Source: Pseudonocardiaceae bacterium
GTDB taxonomy: Bacteria; Actinomycetota; Actinomycetes; Mycobacteriales; Pseudonocardiaceae
Direction of reading: 5' to 3'
Assembly (NCBI GenBank): GCA_025937115.1
Contig: JAICSB010000004.1
Coordinates: forward strand, 1 to 27,639
Length of the DNA: 27,639 nt
Of this stretch, positions 1 to 7,569 are shown piece after piece. The position numbers and the translations under genes were made by a program. Under the pieces are notes generated by a model, which made no database searches, was not told the origin of the DNA, and saw only the letters and a program-made list of their open reading frames with translations. Position 1 is the first letter of the stretch. Each line of letters starts with the position of its first letter.

Positions 1-543
1 CGCCGCGAGCAACCGCCCGAACAACGGATGCGTCCCGGCGACGACTCTGACCTCACACGGCAAAACCGCACGAAGATGTTGCAGTCTGTCGCCCTCACTC
101 CCGGCACCGGCAAAAGCCACCTACTCGTCGCGCTCGGCGTCGCCGCCGTGCACGCCGGGCACCGGGTCCGCTACTTCACCGCCGCCGAGCTGGTCGAAAC
201 CCTCTACCGCGGCCTAGCCGACAACTCCGTCGGCCGGGTCATCGACACCCAGCTCCGCAACGACTTGATCATCATCGACGAGCTTGGGTTCGCCCCACTC
301 GACGACACCGGCGCCCAGCTGCTGTTCCGGTTCATCGCCGCCGCCTACGAACGCCGCTCCCTGGGCATCGGCTCACACTGGCCCTTCGAATCCTGGGGCC
401 GGTTCCTGCCCGAACACACCACCGCGGTCAGCCTGCTCGACCGGCTGCTGCACCACTGCCACACCGTGGTCACCGACGGCGACTCGTTCCGGATGAAACA
501 AGCACGAGCCGGGCTCGGCACCGCCACCAAGGCCAGCCGATGA
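1..543 (+). pseudogene. istB: IstB-like ATP-binding protein, N-terminally degenerate or partial
   Basis: IstB is the AAA+ ATPase that helps the IS21 transposase IstA choose and capture target DNA. The frame is open from the window edge. From about nucleotide 100 it matches the family: Walker A remnant PGTGKSH, then LLVALG, HAGHRVRYFTAAEL, Walker B LIIIDELGF, and the C-terminal SLLDRLLHHCHTVVTDGDSFR segment. The Walker A motif reads ALTPGTGKS, so the first Gly of GxxxxGK[ST] is missing. The residues before it do not resemble the usual IstB N-terminus, which suggests a small indel or rearrangement. The complete family is about 250 aa; only about 150 recognisable residues are present. ATG 28 is the first start in frame but is probably not biological. 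Truncation by the window edge is the alternative for part of the loss. Confidence 0.75.
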
Positions 544-740
544 CCACGCCGCACGAATATCGTTACAGCCCGACCCCGTCACCGGGCCCCTGCCCGGACC
601 ACCCCGGCTGCCTCGTCCTGCGCTGCAGCCGATGGCTCTGCCCGCGTCACTTCCACACCCCGATCAACCAGCGCGGACAACCCCGCCGCTACTGCAGCCC
701 CGCCTGCCGCATCGCCGAACACCGGAGGCTGCACATGTAA
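540..740 (+). CDS. small Cys-rich, putative zinc-binding protein of the IS21 element
   Basis: A 66-residue product whose ATG overlaps the istB stop (ATGA), implying translational coupling. It has six Cys and several His residues, among them a CPDHPGC motif near residue 18, CPRHFH in the middle and YCSPACR near the C-terminus; the last resembles a treble-clef or zinc-ribbon knuckle. Its function is unknown. Being coupled to istB and inside the IS boundary, it is best read as an accessory or passenger gene of the element. The spacing of the Cys residues makes metal binding likely, but this is inference. Confidence 0.55.
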   Translation: MTTPHEYRYSPTPSPGPCPDHPGCLVLRCSRWLCPRHFHTPINQRGQPRRYCSPACRIAEHRRLHM

Positions 741-757
741 TCAAAACCCCGAGGGGT

Positions 758-799
758 GGGGACTTTTTCTTGGCCACCAGCGGGGACCGCAACTTGGCC
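758..799 (+). repeat. IS21-type doubled terminal repeats
   Basis: Two 18-bp direct repeats of the form GGGGAC-N6-CTTGGCC lie at 758-775 and 782-799, 24 nt apart. A TTGACA at 801-806 follows. Multiple short terminal repeats of this kind are the transposase-binding sites of IS21 elements. TTGACA is also a perfect -35 hexamer pointing outward, but no good -10 is seen 16-18 nt further on. Confidence 0.65.
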
Positions 800-806
800 G
801 TTGACA

Positions 807-1249
807 GAGGCCAGCCGGAGGCATCTGTGTTTGATCGAGAGCTTGGGAATCTCCCTACCGTGCCTGGTGATACCGACTGACCTGCTGATGGTCTGCACCG
901 AGACGTGCCGTCGTTGGCTGCTGTTGACCGTTCGTTACAGCACACGGACAGCACGACGCCTGTGTCGTGATCAGCGCCTGGAGCCACGATCGCTGATTGA
1001 CCGGTCTTAACCACCCGTCGGCAGCACTGTTGGGTGGGGGGTGATGCGGCGTGGCGGCCCCCGTCCGGTGGCTCCGCCAGCGAATCTGTTGTTCTAGAAT
1101 GTGCGGTGAATGGTGCATTGTCCGCGCCGTTCGCACAGAGCACCCGACCCAGACCCCGTCGGCGCTCTGCGAGGCACGATGGATGACGCCCCTCGGTGGG
1201 GTCTGCCTTCATCGTTGCGTGCCGGGGCGAACGGTTAGGAGCCAGACCA
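807..1249. other. intergenic region upstream of the STAS gene
   Basis: No convincing gene; the frames open here lack ribosome sites and family features. It contains copy A of a diverged repeat (839-975), an inverted repeat CCACCC/GGGTGG (1011-1016 and 1032-1037) and a possible -10 hexamer TAGAAT at 1095-1100 without a clear -35. A leader of about 150 nt to the STAS gene would follow if that hexamer is used. Confidence 0.5.
839..975 (+). repeat. diverged direct repeat, copy A
   Basis: Aligns with 3405-3540 with few gaps. Shared blocks include GAGCTTG at the start, GGTGATACC in the middle, and TTACAG followed by CGGACAGC near the end. By eye roughly two thirds of bases agree. Copy A precedes the STAS gene and copy B precedes the TPR gene, so it may be a shared upstream control segment or the trace of an old duplication. 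Confidence 0.5.
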
Positions 1250-2062
1250 GTGACGACGATTACGACAGATCTGTCCGGTGGGCGAGCGGACCCCTCTGCT
1301 GCCGATCACCCGGCCGACTCCGCCGTCGCGGTTGGTGGCGGGTCTGCCGATGGCCTTGCGCTGCGCATCGCGACCCGGCGGCTCGGGCTGAGCGTGCAGC
1401 ACCCGGCCGCTGGGGTCTGCGTGGTGGCGGTGGCTGGCGAGTTGGACATGCTCACCGCGCCGCTGCTCGACGCGTGCGTGCGTGAGCAACTCGTGACCGT
1501 TCCCACGGATCTGATCCTGGATCTCGAAGCGGTGCGCTTCCTGGGTTCCTGCGGGCTGAGCTGTCTGCTGCGGGCCCGTGAACTGGTCCAGCAGACCACC
1601 GGGGTGCGGCTGAGTCTCGCGGGCCTGGTCACCCGGGCTGTGGCGCGCTTGCTGGAAGTCACCGGGTTGTTGGAGCAGTTCGATACTTACCCGTGCCTGA
1701 CCGACGCGCTGACCGCGTTGACCGACTCGACGGAGGTGACGGTCAGCGCCGGACAGGTGGGCTTGCTGTCGGTGACCGGGCGGCTCGACGATCCGGGGCT
1801 GACGCAGCTGGGTAGGCAGTTGCAAATGCTGTTTGACACCAATACTCGGTACCTGGTGGTGAATCTGGCCGGGGTAACAGATTGCGACTATCGACTATTT
1901 GACATGCTGACCCGAACCCACCAGGTCTTAACCGACCGCAAGGGTTGGATGCGGCTGGTCGGGGTCGGCCCCGCGGTCCGCAACGCCCTAGATGAAGCCA
2001 CACCGTCGGAGTGCCTACTGGTCGACCAGGCCTCGGACTGGACCGACGACCTGGCCGGCTGA
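1250..2062 (+). CDS. tandem STAS-domain protein (anti-sigma factor antagonist type)
   Basis: A 270-residue protein. GTG 1250 is chosen because TTAGGAG (1235-1241) stands 8 nt upstream; the in-frame ATG at 1196 has no such site. After a Gly/Ala-rich leader, residues about 56-155 form a SpoIIAA-like STAS domain with GELDMLTAPLL, LILDLEAVRFLGSCGLSCLL and a C-terminal helix. The Ser in LGSCG (about residue 100) fits the phosphorylation site of anti-anti-sigma factors. A second STAS domain (about 163-260) has LSVTGRLDD and YLVVNLAGVTDCDY, but Tyr stands where Ser is expected. STAS proteins of this class bind serine-kinase anti-sigma factors and release sigma factors. No partner kinase or sigma gene is in the window, so partner and target are unknown. 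Confidence 0.75.
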   Translation: MTTITTDLSGGRADPSAADHPADSAVAVGGGSADGLALRIATRRLGLSVQHPAAGVCVVAVAGELDMLTAPLLDACVREQLVTVPTDLILDLEAVRFLGSCGLSCLLRARELVQQTTGVRLSLAGLVTRAVARLLEVTGLLEQFDTYPCLTDALTALTDSTEVTVSAGQVGLLSVTGRLDDPGLTQLGRQLQMLFDTNTRYLVVNLAGVTDCDYRLFDMLTRTHQVLTDRKGWMRLVGVGPAVRNALDEATPSECLLVDQASDWTDDLAG

Positions 2063-2975
2063 AGCCGACCGGCCGCTGTATCGCCCGCCCTGCCAGGCCG
2101 AAGGCCCCCGGTCCGTGGCACGACCACCACCCTTTCATCAGAAGCGGTAGTCATGATCTTGCCTCGGAGTGACCTGCCTGATAGCGCGGCATAGGTTGCT
2201 CAGCTGCAAAAATACATCTCACTAGTGGTTAAGGTTTCTCACATCTGCCCAACGCTTGACGGCCCGTAGACGGCCTGGTCACCAACACCCCGATCCCGAT
2301 CCCCGCGGGCAGCGGTACGGCTGAGATCGCGATAAATAAGTCCAGTCTGTCCCACCAAGATCCAGATGGATTACCTGCTCGGTGACACGCCGACATCGGG
2401 CGAATGCGTTCCTGTATCGACGCACCCGACTACTATCAGTAACATACGCCCCGGACCCCGGCGTCAAGAAAGCACCTGTCCCAGCACCGAGCACCAGCCA
2501 TCCGGGGGTAGTCGTGGGCCTTTTGTGGCCGTCGCGATCATGTAACGGAGCGCGTCGCGCAGGTGTCGCGCCGATGTCGCCGAGCTGGCCCCGAACGTTC
2601 CGCTCTGCGTGGCAGACACTCGTGGATTGGTCTGCACACCCTCCAGTAAGCGACGGCCCCGCCGGATCTAGTGGCCGGCACTCCAAAGCGGGACTGCAGA
2701 GGATGATCACACCGGCCGGTCCCTCCGGTAGCTGCGCCTTTGGCGGGGGGACATCTCAGGCGCCACCATCAAGCCAAACTCCGAGCGCACGACCGATGGC
2801 GACCGTCCCCCCTGGCCCTCTACCAGCCACCCGGCAGCGGGTGGTGCTGCTGCCACAGGCGCGGACCGAGCCCACTAACACCCGACCCACCAACCGCCGC
2901 GCAGAAAGGGCCACCGACACGAACCAAGACGACTCCACCCGACCACTTCCGGTCGAAAATGACGGCATCACACCC
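2063..2975. other. long region without an assigned gene, mostly the leader of duplicated module copy 1
   Basis: After the STAS stop there is an AT-richer stretch around 2195-2245. From 2340 the sequence is the non-assigned part of module copy 1. The + frame (from 2382) and a - frame (2710 down to 2279) are both open and both partly conserved in copy 2, so an unrecognised gene cannot be excluded. A segment at 2258-2281 resembles the sequence at the integrase end (16932-16955). Confidence 0.4.
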
Positions 2976-3258
2976 ATGACCGCCGCGAACACGCAATGTC
3001 ACGACGCTGAGCTCGCCCTGAAGATGGCGCTGCACAGCTACGACAGATGCCTCGGCGCTGACGGCGAGGACACCCGGTCCACCGTCATGATGCACGCCTA
3101 CCACGCACACGAGGCCCTGCAGGAGGCATCGCGCGCCATCACCATGCTCATCAAAACGTTCCGTGCCGAGACCGCCGCGCTGATCACCACTCCGGCGCCG
3201 GGCACCGACATCCCCCGCCCAGCGCCGGAGCCCTGAGCCTTCAGTACGTAGAGCGGGT
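2340..3258 (+). repeat. duplicated module, copy 1
   Basis: Diverged direct repeat of 5816-6985. Shared landmarks in order: GATCCAGATGG, GACCCCGGCG, CATCCGGGGGTAGTC, GCTGGCCCCGAACGTTCCGC, ATGATCAC, CACCAACCGCCGCGCAG, and then the small gene. Copy 2 carries about 240 nt more near its start. From CATCCGGGGG to ATGATCAC the copies differ in length by six bases (two codons); a one-base length difference follows before the small gene. Conservation extends about 20 nt beyond the small gene. Confidence 0.8.
2976..3236 (+). CDS. small helical protein of unknown function, paralogue of the gene at 6648
   Basis: About 86 residues, not recognised as a named family. It shares most residues with the protein at 6648-6959 through blocks such as AANTQ-HDAELALKMA, HSYDR, DTRS, MHAYH-HEAL, ASRAIT and AALITTPAPG. 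The Ala/Leu/His-rich pattern predicts two or three helices and no membrane segment. The paralogue starts 19 codons further upstream with a clear AGGAAGGG site; here that start codon reads ACG (2919) and the site reads AGAAAGGG, so translation probably starts at ATG 2976 or the gene is weakened. The frame also stays open back to 2382, so a much longer N-terminus is possible. Composition and context place it in the accessory island. Confidence 0.5.
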   Translation: MTAANTQCHDAELALKMALHSYDRCLGADGEDTRSTVMMHAYHAHEALQEASRAITMLIKTFRAETAALITTPAPGTDIPRPAPEP

Positions 3259-3804
3259 GTTGAGAATCGAACCGCATGGCCGGCTTGGATGACTGCTCCC
3301 AACGCGTGGTCAGAGGCCTCGACCTCCAGGAAGTCCGCTACTGACCGTGGTTTGCGGGGGCTAATAGTCAGCACGCTAAAGAGCACGCCACGCGTAGTGA
3401 TAGTGAGCTTGTGATTCTGTCTGCTGTTCCAGGTGATACCCGGCGATCTGCGGATGGCTCGCACGGCGACGCGCGGTAGGTGATCTCTAGTGACCTCTCC
3501 TTACAGTACGCGGACAGCGCGACGGTGAGTGTTGTGCTCGCATGGAAGATGGTGTCGAAGCGGATATCCCTGGCGTTGGCGGGCTCGTCCTGCTATCCCT
3601 TCGGCGCAGACGGGAGGGGATACCCGCGCCTGTGGTGATCCACCACTTTCGTCCAGCCCTGGGTTATCCCGGAAAAAGGCCTGCCGGAGGCACGATTGAT
3701 CTGTGCTTCGGCTTGCGGATGGGCGGATTCACCGGGCCGGCTTGTTGACCGAGTAGTGGTGTGCGGGGCGCGGGGGTAGTCCTGGGGCATAGCGGGGTGA
3801 TGGG
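3259..3804. other. intergenic region upstream of the TPR gene
   Basis: No supported gene. It contains repeat copy B (3405-3540). A 68-codon frame at 3542-3748 has no clear ribosome site and no recognisable motif. The upstream in-frame stop TAG at 3790 closes the TPR gene frame. Confidence 0.45.
3405..3540 (+). repeat. diverged direct repeat, copy B
   Basis: Partner of 839-975 (see there). It starts about 150 nt after the end of module copy 1 and stops about 265 nt before the TPR gene. Confidence 0.5.
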
Positions 3805-4791
3805 ATGCTCTGGGCCGTGCTTGATTCGCGGCAGTGGGTGTTGTCGGGTGCGCTGTGGGAACGCATACGCCGGCGGTCGTGGAGGCTGTTTAGCCAGCGT
3901 GTCCCCAAGATCGAGGACTGGGCTGATGATGTCGCTGTCGAGCCGAGCGCGCTGGGTGAGCGTGAGCGGGTCCGCCAACTCAGCGAGGACAGCCTGTCCC
4001 GTTATCGTCGCGTGCTGGGAGACGATCATCCCGACACCCTGGTTGCGGCTCACGATCTCGCCGTTGATCTGCGGGCGTCGGGTGAGCACGAGCAGGCCCG
4101 CGCGCTTGATGACGACACGTTGAGTCGACGTCGCCGGGTGCTGGGTGAAGACCATCCCGACACCCTGGCCTCGGCTCACAACCTTGCCGTCGACCTGGGC
4201 GCGTTGGGTAATTACCGGTGGGCTCGGATACTGAGCGAAGACACCCTAACGTGCTATCGCCGGGTGCTGGGCGCCGACCATCCCGACACCTTGCGTTCGG
4301 CTCATAACGTTGCCAACGATCTGCGCGCGCTGGGTGAACACCAGGCGGCTTGCCAACTCAGCGGCGACACCGTGAGTCGGCGTCGCCGAGTGTTGGGCGA
4401 AGACCACCCCGACACGTTGCGCTCGGCCAGCAACTTCGCCCTCGACCTGCGGGCGTTGGGTCAGTACCAGCGAGCCCGCGTACTCGACGAGGACACCTGG
4501 GCGCGCTACCGGCGGGTGCTCGGCGATGACCATCCCGACACCTTGACTTCAGCTAACAATGTCGCCGTCGGCCTGCGTGCACTGGGTGAGTACCAGCGGG
4601 CTCGTGCACTCGACGAGGACACCGTGGCGCGCTGTCGCCGGGTGCTGGGCGACGACCACCCTCATACCCTGGCCTCGGCTGACAACCTTGTCGTCGACCT
4701 GCGCGCGCTGGGTGAACACGAAAAAGCCCGCCACCTGCACGAGTGGATCCGGTTTCAGCGCGGGACCGGACGCATTACCAGCCCTGACTAA
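3805..4791 (+). CDS. tetratricopeptide-repeat protein (kinesin-light-chain type repeats)
   Basis: A 328-residue cytosolic protein. After a basic, aromatic N-terminus (about 1-35) and a half unit, residues 64-315 consist of six consecutive 42-residue units. The consensus is RRRVLGDDHPDTL-SA-NLAVDLRALGE--RAR-LDEDT, the TPR_10/TPR_12 pattern usually found at the C-terminus of actinobacterial NB-ARC regulators. No NB-ARC, kinase or other effector domain is present, so it is either a stand-alone adaptor or the remnant of a larger regulator. ATG 3805 is the first start after the in-frame TAG at 3790. It converges on the divIVA paralogue with a 60-nt gap. The partner is unknown. Confidence 0.75.
   Translation: MLWAVLDSRQWVLSGALWERIRRRSWRLFSQRVPKIEDWADDVAVEPSALGERERVRQLSEDSLSRYRRVLGDDHPDTLVAAHDLAVDLRASGEHEQARALDDDTLSRRRRVLGEDHPDTLASAHNLAVDLGALGNYRWARILSEDTLTCYRRVLGADHPDTLRSAHNVANDLRALGEHQAACQLSGDTVSRRRRVLGEDHPDTLRSASNFALDLRALGQYQRARVLDEDTWARYRRVLGDDHPDTLTSANNVAVGLRALGEYQRARALDEDTVARCRRVLGDDHPHTLASADNLVVDLRALGEHEKARHLHEWIRFQRGTGRITSPD
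3994..4749 (+). repeat. six tandem 126-bp coding repeats
   Basis: DNA counterpart of the six 42-residue TPR units. Each copy contains a CGCCGGGTGCTGGG-like block followed by GACCATCCCGACACC. Copies differ by scattered substitutions but keep exactly 126 bp, so unequal recombination could change their number. Confidence 0.75.
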
Positions 4792-4816
4792 TGCCACGAC
4801 GAAACCGAACCCAGCG

Positions 4817-4832
4817 CACCGGGTCTCCGGTG
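4817..4832. terminator. short hairpin between convergent TPR and divIVA genes
   Basis: CACCGG-GTCT-CCGGTG gives a 6-bp stem with a tetraloop between the two convergent stops. No T-run follows on either strand, so a role in termination is plausible but weak. Confidence 0.35.
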
Positions 4833-4851
4833 GCACAGCCCCTGACTGACC

Positions 4852-5685
4852 TCAACGAACAAGCAGGGGCGGGACGCTTCTGCTGAGCGTCATCGGCGGG
4901 GTTTCGGCGCGTGCGCCGGATCCGGAGGTCACCAAGTCCTGTGGGGTGCGCATCGGGTCTGTGGGTGCGGCAGATCCGGGTCCGTCGAGTTCGCGCAGCT
5001 GTGCTTGCAGGTAGGTTTTCAGTCGGGTGCGGTAGTCGTGTTCGAAGGTGCGCAGTTCGTCGATCTTTTTCTCCAGGATGATCTTCTCCTGGCTGATCGA
5101 ACCGAGGATTTCGGTGTGTTTGCGCGCCGCCTCGCGTTCCAGTGACGCGGCCGTCTCCCGGGATTGCCGGTCGAGGGTCTCGGCTTTGGCACGAGCATCG
5201 TTGAGCATGGTCTCGGCCCGAGTCTTGGCGTTGGTGACCATGCCCTCGGCCTTGGCCCTGGCCTCGGCGAGCAGCTGCGCGGAGGTGGCGCGGGCCTTGG
5301 TCAGCATCCTGTCTGCTTCGGTCTTGGCTTCGCCGGTCAATCGCTCGGCCATCTCCTGGGCTAGGCCCAGCACCTTGATGGCTTGCACGTTGTGGTCTTC
5401 ATCGGGGGCGGTCTGTTCTCTCATCGGCGGGCGTATCGGGACTCTCACCCGCCCAGGCGGCCCCACGGGGCGAAGGTTGTTTCCGGTGTCGACTGGTGTA
5501 GCGCGGTGCTGTTTATCACACTGTGCGACCTGGTTGCGGAGATCGGTGTTCTCCTGGATCAATCGAGCTAGTTCGGCCTGGACAAGGTCGAGGAAGGCGT
5601 CTACCTCGTCTTCGTGATAGCCGCGCTTGCCGATCGGCGGCTTACTGAACGTGACGTTGCGAACGTCGGCGGGCCTCAACGGCAT
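4852..5685 (-). CDS. DivIVA/Wag31 paralogue, polar growth-determinant type coiled coil
   Basis: A 277-residue protein close to mycobacterial Wag31. The N-terminal lipid-binding domain starts [17 protein letters not shown], followed by [19 protein letters not shown], which is almost the Wag31 sequence. A variable basic linker (about 60-95) leads to a long coiled coil rich in Ala, Glu and Arg (about 100-235) ending in [20 protein letters not shown], again Wag31-like. DivIVA proteins gather at negatively curved membrane, at hyphal tips and cell poles, and recruit the wall-synthesis machinery. The ribosome site GAGGTGATCC precedes the ATG. The essential copy normally sits beside ftsZ/sepF/yggT genes, none of which are here, so this is an extra copy in an accessory region. 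Its role may be to modify polarity or guide the conjugation machinery; both are inference. Confidence 0.88.
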   Translation of the reverse strand: MPLRPADVRNVTFSKPPIGKRGYHEDEVDAFLDLVQAELARLIQENTDLRNQVAQCDKQHRATPVDTGNNLRPVGPPGRVRVPIRPPMREQTAPDEDHNVQAIKVLGLAQEMAERLTGEAKTEADRMLTKARATSAQLLAEARAKAEGMVTNAKTRAETMLNDARAKAETLDRQSRETAASLEREAARKHTEILGSISQEKIILEKKIDELRTFEHDYRTRLKTYLQAQLRELDGPGSAAPTDPMRTPQDLVTSGSGARAETPPMTLSRSVPPLLVR

Positions 5686-6647
5686 TGGATCACCTCACGC
5701 CTGGTCTATCGCCTGGTCTGTCAGCCTCTGAATCCGAGCAGCCGGCATGGTCTCGGATCCATCACCACTCGCATACGGATGAACACGACGTGCAACATGA
5801 AACGATAATGGAAACGTCCAGCCCTGCCCAAGATCCAGATGGGTTACCCGCTCGGTGGGCGCACACCGCCGACACCAGCCCCCAGCGCTCCAGCCGACCG
5901 ATACCCCAGCGGTACCACCGGCCGATGGGGCACGAAATTTGGCAGGGGGGGAGGTGCCCTTCGCGTCTGCCGCCTCCCGACCGTAGCTGCTGGGGTTGGC
6001 GTCGTGTCAGTGTCTGTTTCGCCGGTCACCGCGCACACTGTCGTGTCTGGGAATCCTTCGCATCGACTCACATGGTCCGGATCAGCCCTTCTATGTCGTG
6101 TCTGCGCACACCTTTGATGGTCGAATGATTTTCCGTAGTAGCGCGCATTCAGGGGCTACTGTCGGGAGTACACGCCCGGGACCCCGGCGCAGATGAGTTC
6201 GGCCCTCCCGCCGAGCGACAGCCATCCGGGGGTAGTCATGGGCTTTGTCTGGTCGTCGCGATCGTCTAAGAGATTGCATCGCGCGGGTGGGCCTCCGCTG
6301 TCGTCGAGCTGGCCCCGAACGTTCCGCTCGGCGTGGCGGACACTCGTGGATCGGCCTGCACACCCTGCGGCGGGTAACGGCCTGGCCGGATCCAACGGCC
6401 GGCAACCGCACCCCGAAACGGGACCGCAGGAAATGATCACGGCCGCCGGTCCAGCCGGTGACGCCACCCTCGGTGACCGGACAGCGGGGGCACTACCGCT
6501 TAGCCAGGCTCAAAGCGTACTACCACCGGCGGCGACCGCCCCGAATCCTCCACCAGCCACCCGTCAGCGGGTAGTGCTGCTGCCCCACGCCGGACCGAGC
6601 CCCCTGACATCCGACCCACCAACCGCCGCGCAGGAAGGGCCCACGCC
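5686..6647. other. long region without an assigned gene, leader of module copy 2
   Basis: The divIVA promoter region lies at its left end. From 5816 it is module copy 2, including an insertion of about 240 nt (roughly 5880-6135) that copy 1 lacks. Open frames on both strands (5685-6128 +, 6193-6651 +, 6467-6156 -) have no family features; the latter two have counterparts in copy 1. Confidence 0.4.
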
Positions 6648-6985
6648 ATGAAGCAAGACTATTGCCCGCGACACCATCGGGCCCACAATGGCGGCACCAC
6701 CCCGGTGATCGCCGCGAACACGCAGTGGCACGACGCTGAGCTCGCCTTAAAAATGGCACGGCACAGCTACGACAGATGGCTCATCGCTGGCGGCAAGGAC
6801 ACCCGGTCCCCCGCCATCATGCACGCCTACCACACACACGAGGCCCTACACGAGGCAGCGCGCGCCATCACCACGCTCATCGAAACCTTCCGCGCCGAGG
6901 CGGCCGCGCTGATCACCACCCCAGCACCGGGCATCGACATCCCCCGCTCACACCACTGACCTAAACCACCAGTACGTGAAGCGGT
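5816..6985 (+). repeat. duplicated module, copy 2
   Basis: Diverged direct repeat of 2340-3258 with an extra internal segment. It is the better-preserved copy, since its small gene retains both an AGGAAGGG ribosome site and an ATG start. Confidence 0.8.
6648..6959 (+). CDS. small helical protein of unknown function, paralogue of the gene at 2976
   Basis: A 103-residue product starting at ATG 6648, 8 nt after AGGAAGGG (6632-6639). The N-terminus is Cys/His-rich (CPRHHRAHNGG), followed by the shared core AANTQWHDAELALKMARHSYDR, given here as the two blocks AANTQWHDAEL and ALKMARHSYDR, then DTRSPAIMHAYHTHEAL, AARAITTLIETF and an acidic/Ala helix before ITTPAPG. No membrane segment or known domain was recognised. 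The pattern fits a small helical bundle. Two copies flank the TPR/divIVA pair, which suggests either a duplicated cargo gene or a unit that moves as a block. Function is unknown. Confidence 0.65.
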   Translation: MKQDYCPRHHRAHNGGTTPVIAANTQWHDAELALKMARHSYDRWLIAGGKDTRSPAIMHAYHTHEALHEAARAITTLIETFRAEAAALITTPAPGIDIPRSHH

Positions 6986-7155
6986 GACCAAAATCAACCA
7001 CTGGAATGGAAGCCTCGCGCCGGATCGCGACAAGCGGAAAGGGCCTCAACTCGCGGCTGGCCGCGTTTCACTCGTCACCGTTCGCGTTATCAACCCGGCC
7101 TCAATAGCCCGCTCACGCAACACCGTGTCTGCACATCGCAGGAGGAGGTCAACGA

Positions 7156-7203
7156 CCCGATCCGGCGGCGCGGACCTCCGCAGGATGCGCCGACCGGATC
7201 GGG
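7156..7203. repeat. strong inverted repeat
   Basis: CCCGATCCGG (7156-7165) pairs perfectly with CCGGATCGGG (7194-7203). An inner GGCGC/GCGCC pair (7167-7171 and 7187-7191) extends the stem around a 15-nt loop. No T-run follows, so an ordinary intrinsic terminator is unlikely. Confidence 0.6.
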
Positions 7204-7431
7204 CTCCTCGACCCCCGATACGTGATCGAGGTGGTTAAAAGGATACAGGCAAGATCAAAGACTGGGCATTGGTTCGCCACTGGAGTGTGACCCTCACCGG
7301 CGCTCGACTCAGGGTGCACGGCGGTACCCCGCAGGGTGGTGCGACGTGTGGGCGTACCGCAGGAAAACACAGGAACGGACAGGCGCTCCAAATTGCGGGT
7401 GCTCTTGAAGGGGCTCGCCCTGCTCGTCCCT

Positions 7432-7569
7432 GTTCCTTCACACCCGGCAAGCCTCTGCGTCGGCTCGGCGGAGTCAAAGGTGGCGCTTGCGCCATCGCGT
7501 CAGCGACGCCATCGGCGCCCTTGATACCGTCGGGCCGGCGTAGGACGATCCCGGGGACATGTGAAGGAA
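7432..7569. repeat. long-range 11-bp inverted repeat
   Basis: GTTCCTTCACA at 7432-7442 is the exact reverse complement of TGTGAAGGAAC at 7559-7569. The 116-nt interval contains smaller self-complementary pieces such as GGCGC-TT-GCGCC. It could be the outer stem of a folded RNA. Confidence 0.45.

Larger units (their letters stand above)
1..806 (+). mobile_element. 3' part of an IS21-family insertion sequence
   Basis: The window opens inside an IstB-like helper ATPase gene. It is followed by a 4-nt overlapping small gene and then by two 18-bp direct repeats close to a TTGACA that probably ends the element. IstB as the downstream gene and several internal terminal repeats are hallmarks of IS21 elements. 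The istA transposase would lie left of the window. The IstB frame looks damaged, so this copy is probably not autonomous. The exact right tip (about 806) is inferred from the repeat pattern and the ...CA end; no target duplication can be seen because the left end is missing. Confidence 0.7.

Noticed and set aside
801..830. Outward promoter at the IS end (TTGACA)
   Set aside because: A perfect -35 hexamer but no acceptable -10 at 16-18 nt; kept only as the IS tip.
2195..2215. GCTCAGCTGCAAAAATA resembling the complement of the ispH junction
   Set aside because: The similarity is in inverted orientation relative to what an att repeat needs and is short; treated as chance.
3542..3748. 68-codon ORF upstream of the TPR gene
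   Set aside because: No start signal, no conservation in the other repeat copy, and typical chance composition.
3664..4836. Reverse-strand ORFs with a repeated VFTQRAQ pattern
   Set aside because: They are the antisense reading of the six tandem TPR repeats; the repetition is inherited from the coding strand.
5685..6128. 147-codon ORF upstream of module copy 2
   Set aside because: Begins inside the divIVA start region without a ribosome site and has irregular, low-complexity sequence.
7336..7524. Short ORF with a hydrophobic LRVLLKGLALLVPV stretch as a possible signal peptide gene for the XRE regulator
   Set aside because: No ribosome site, Arg-rich tail, located in an inverted-repeat-rich region and about 500 nt from the regulator; no cleavage motif convincing enough.
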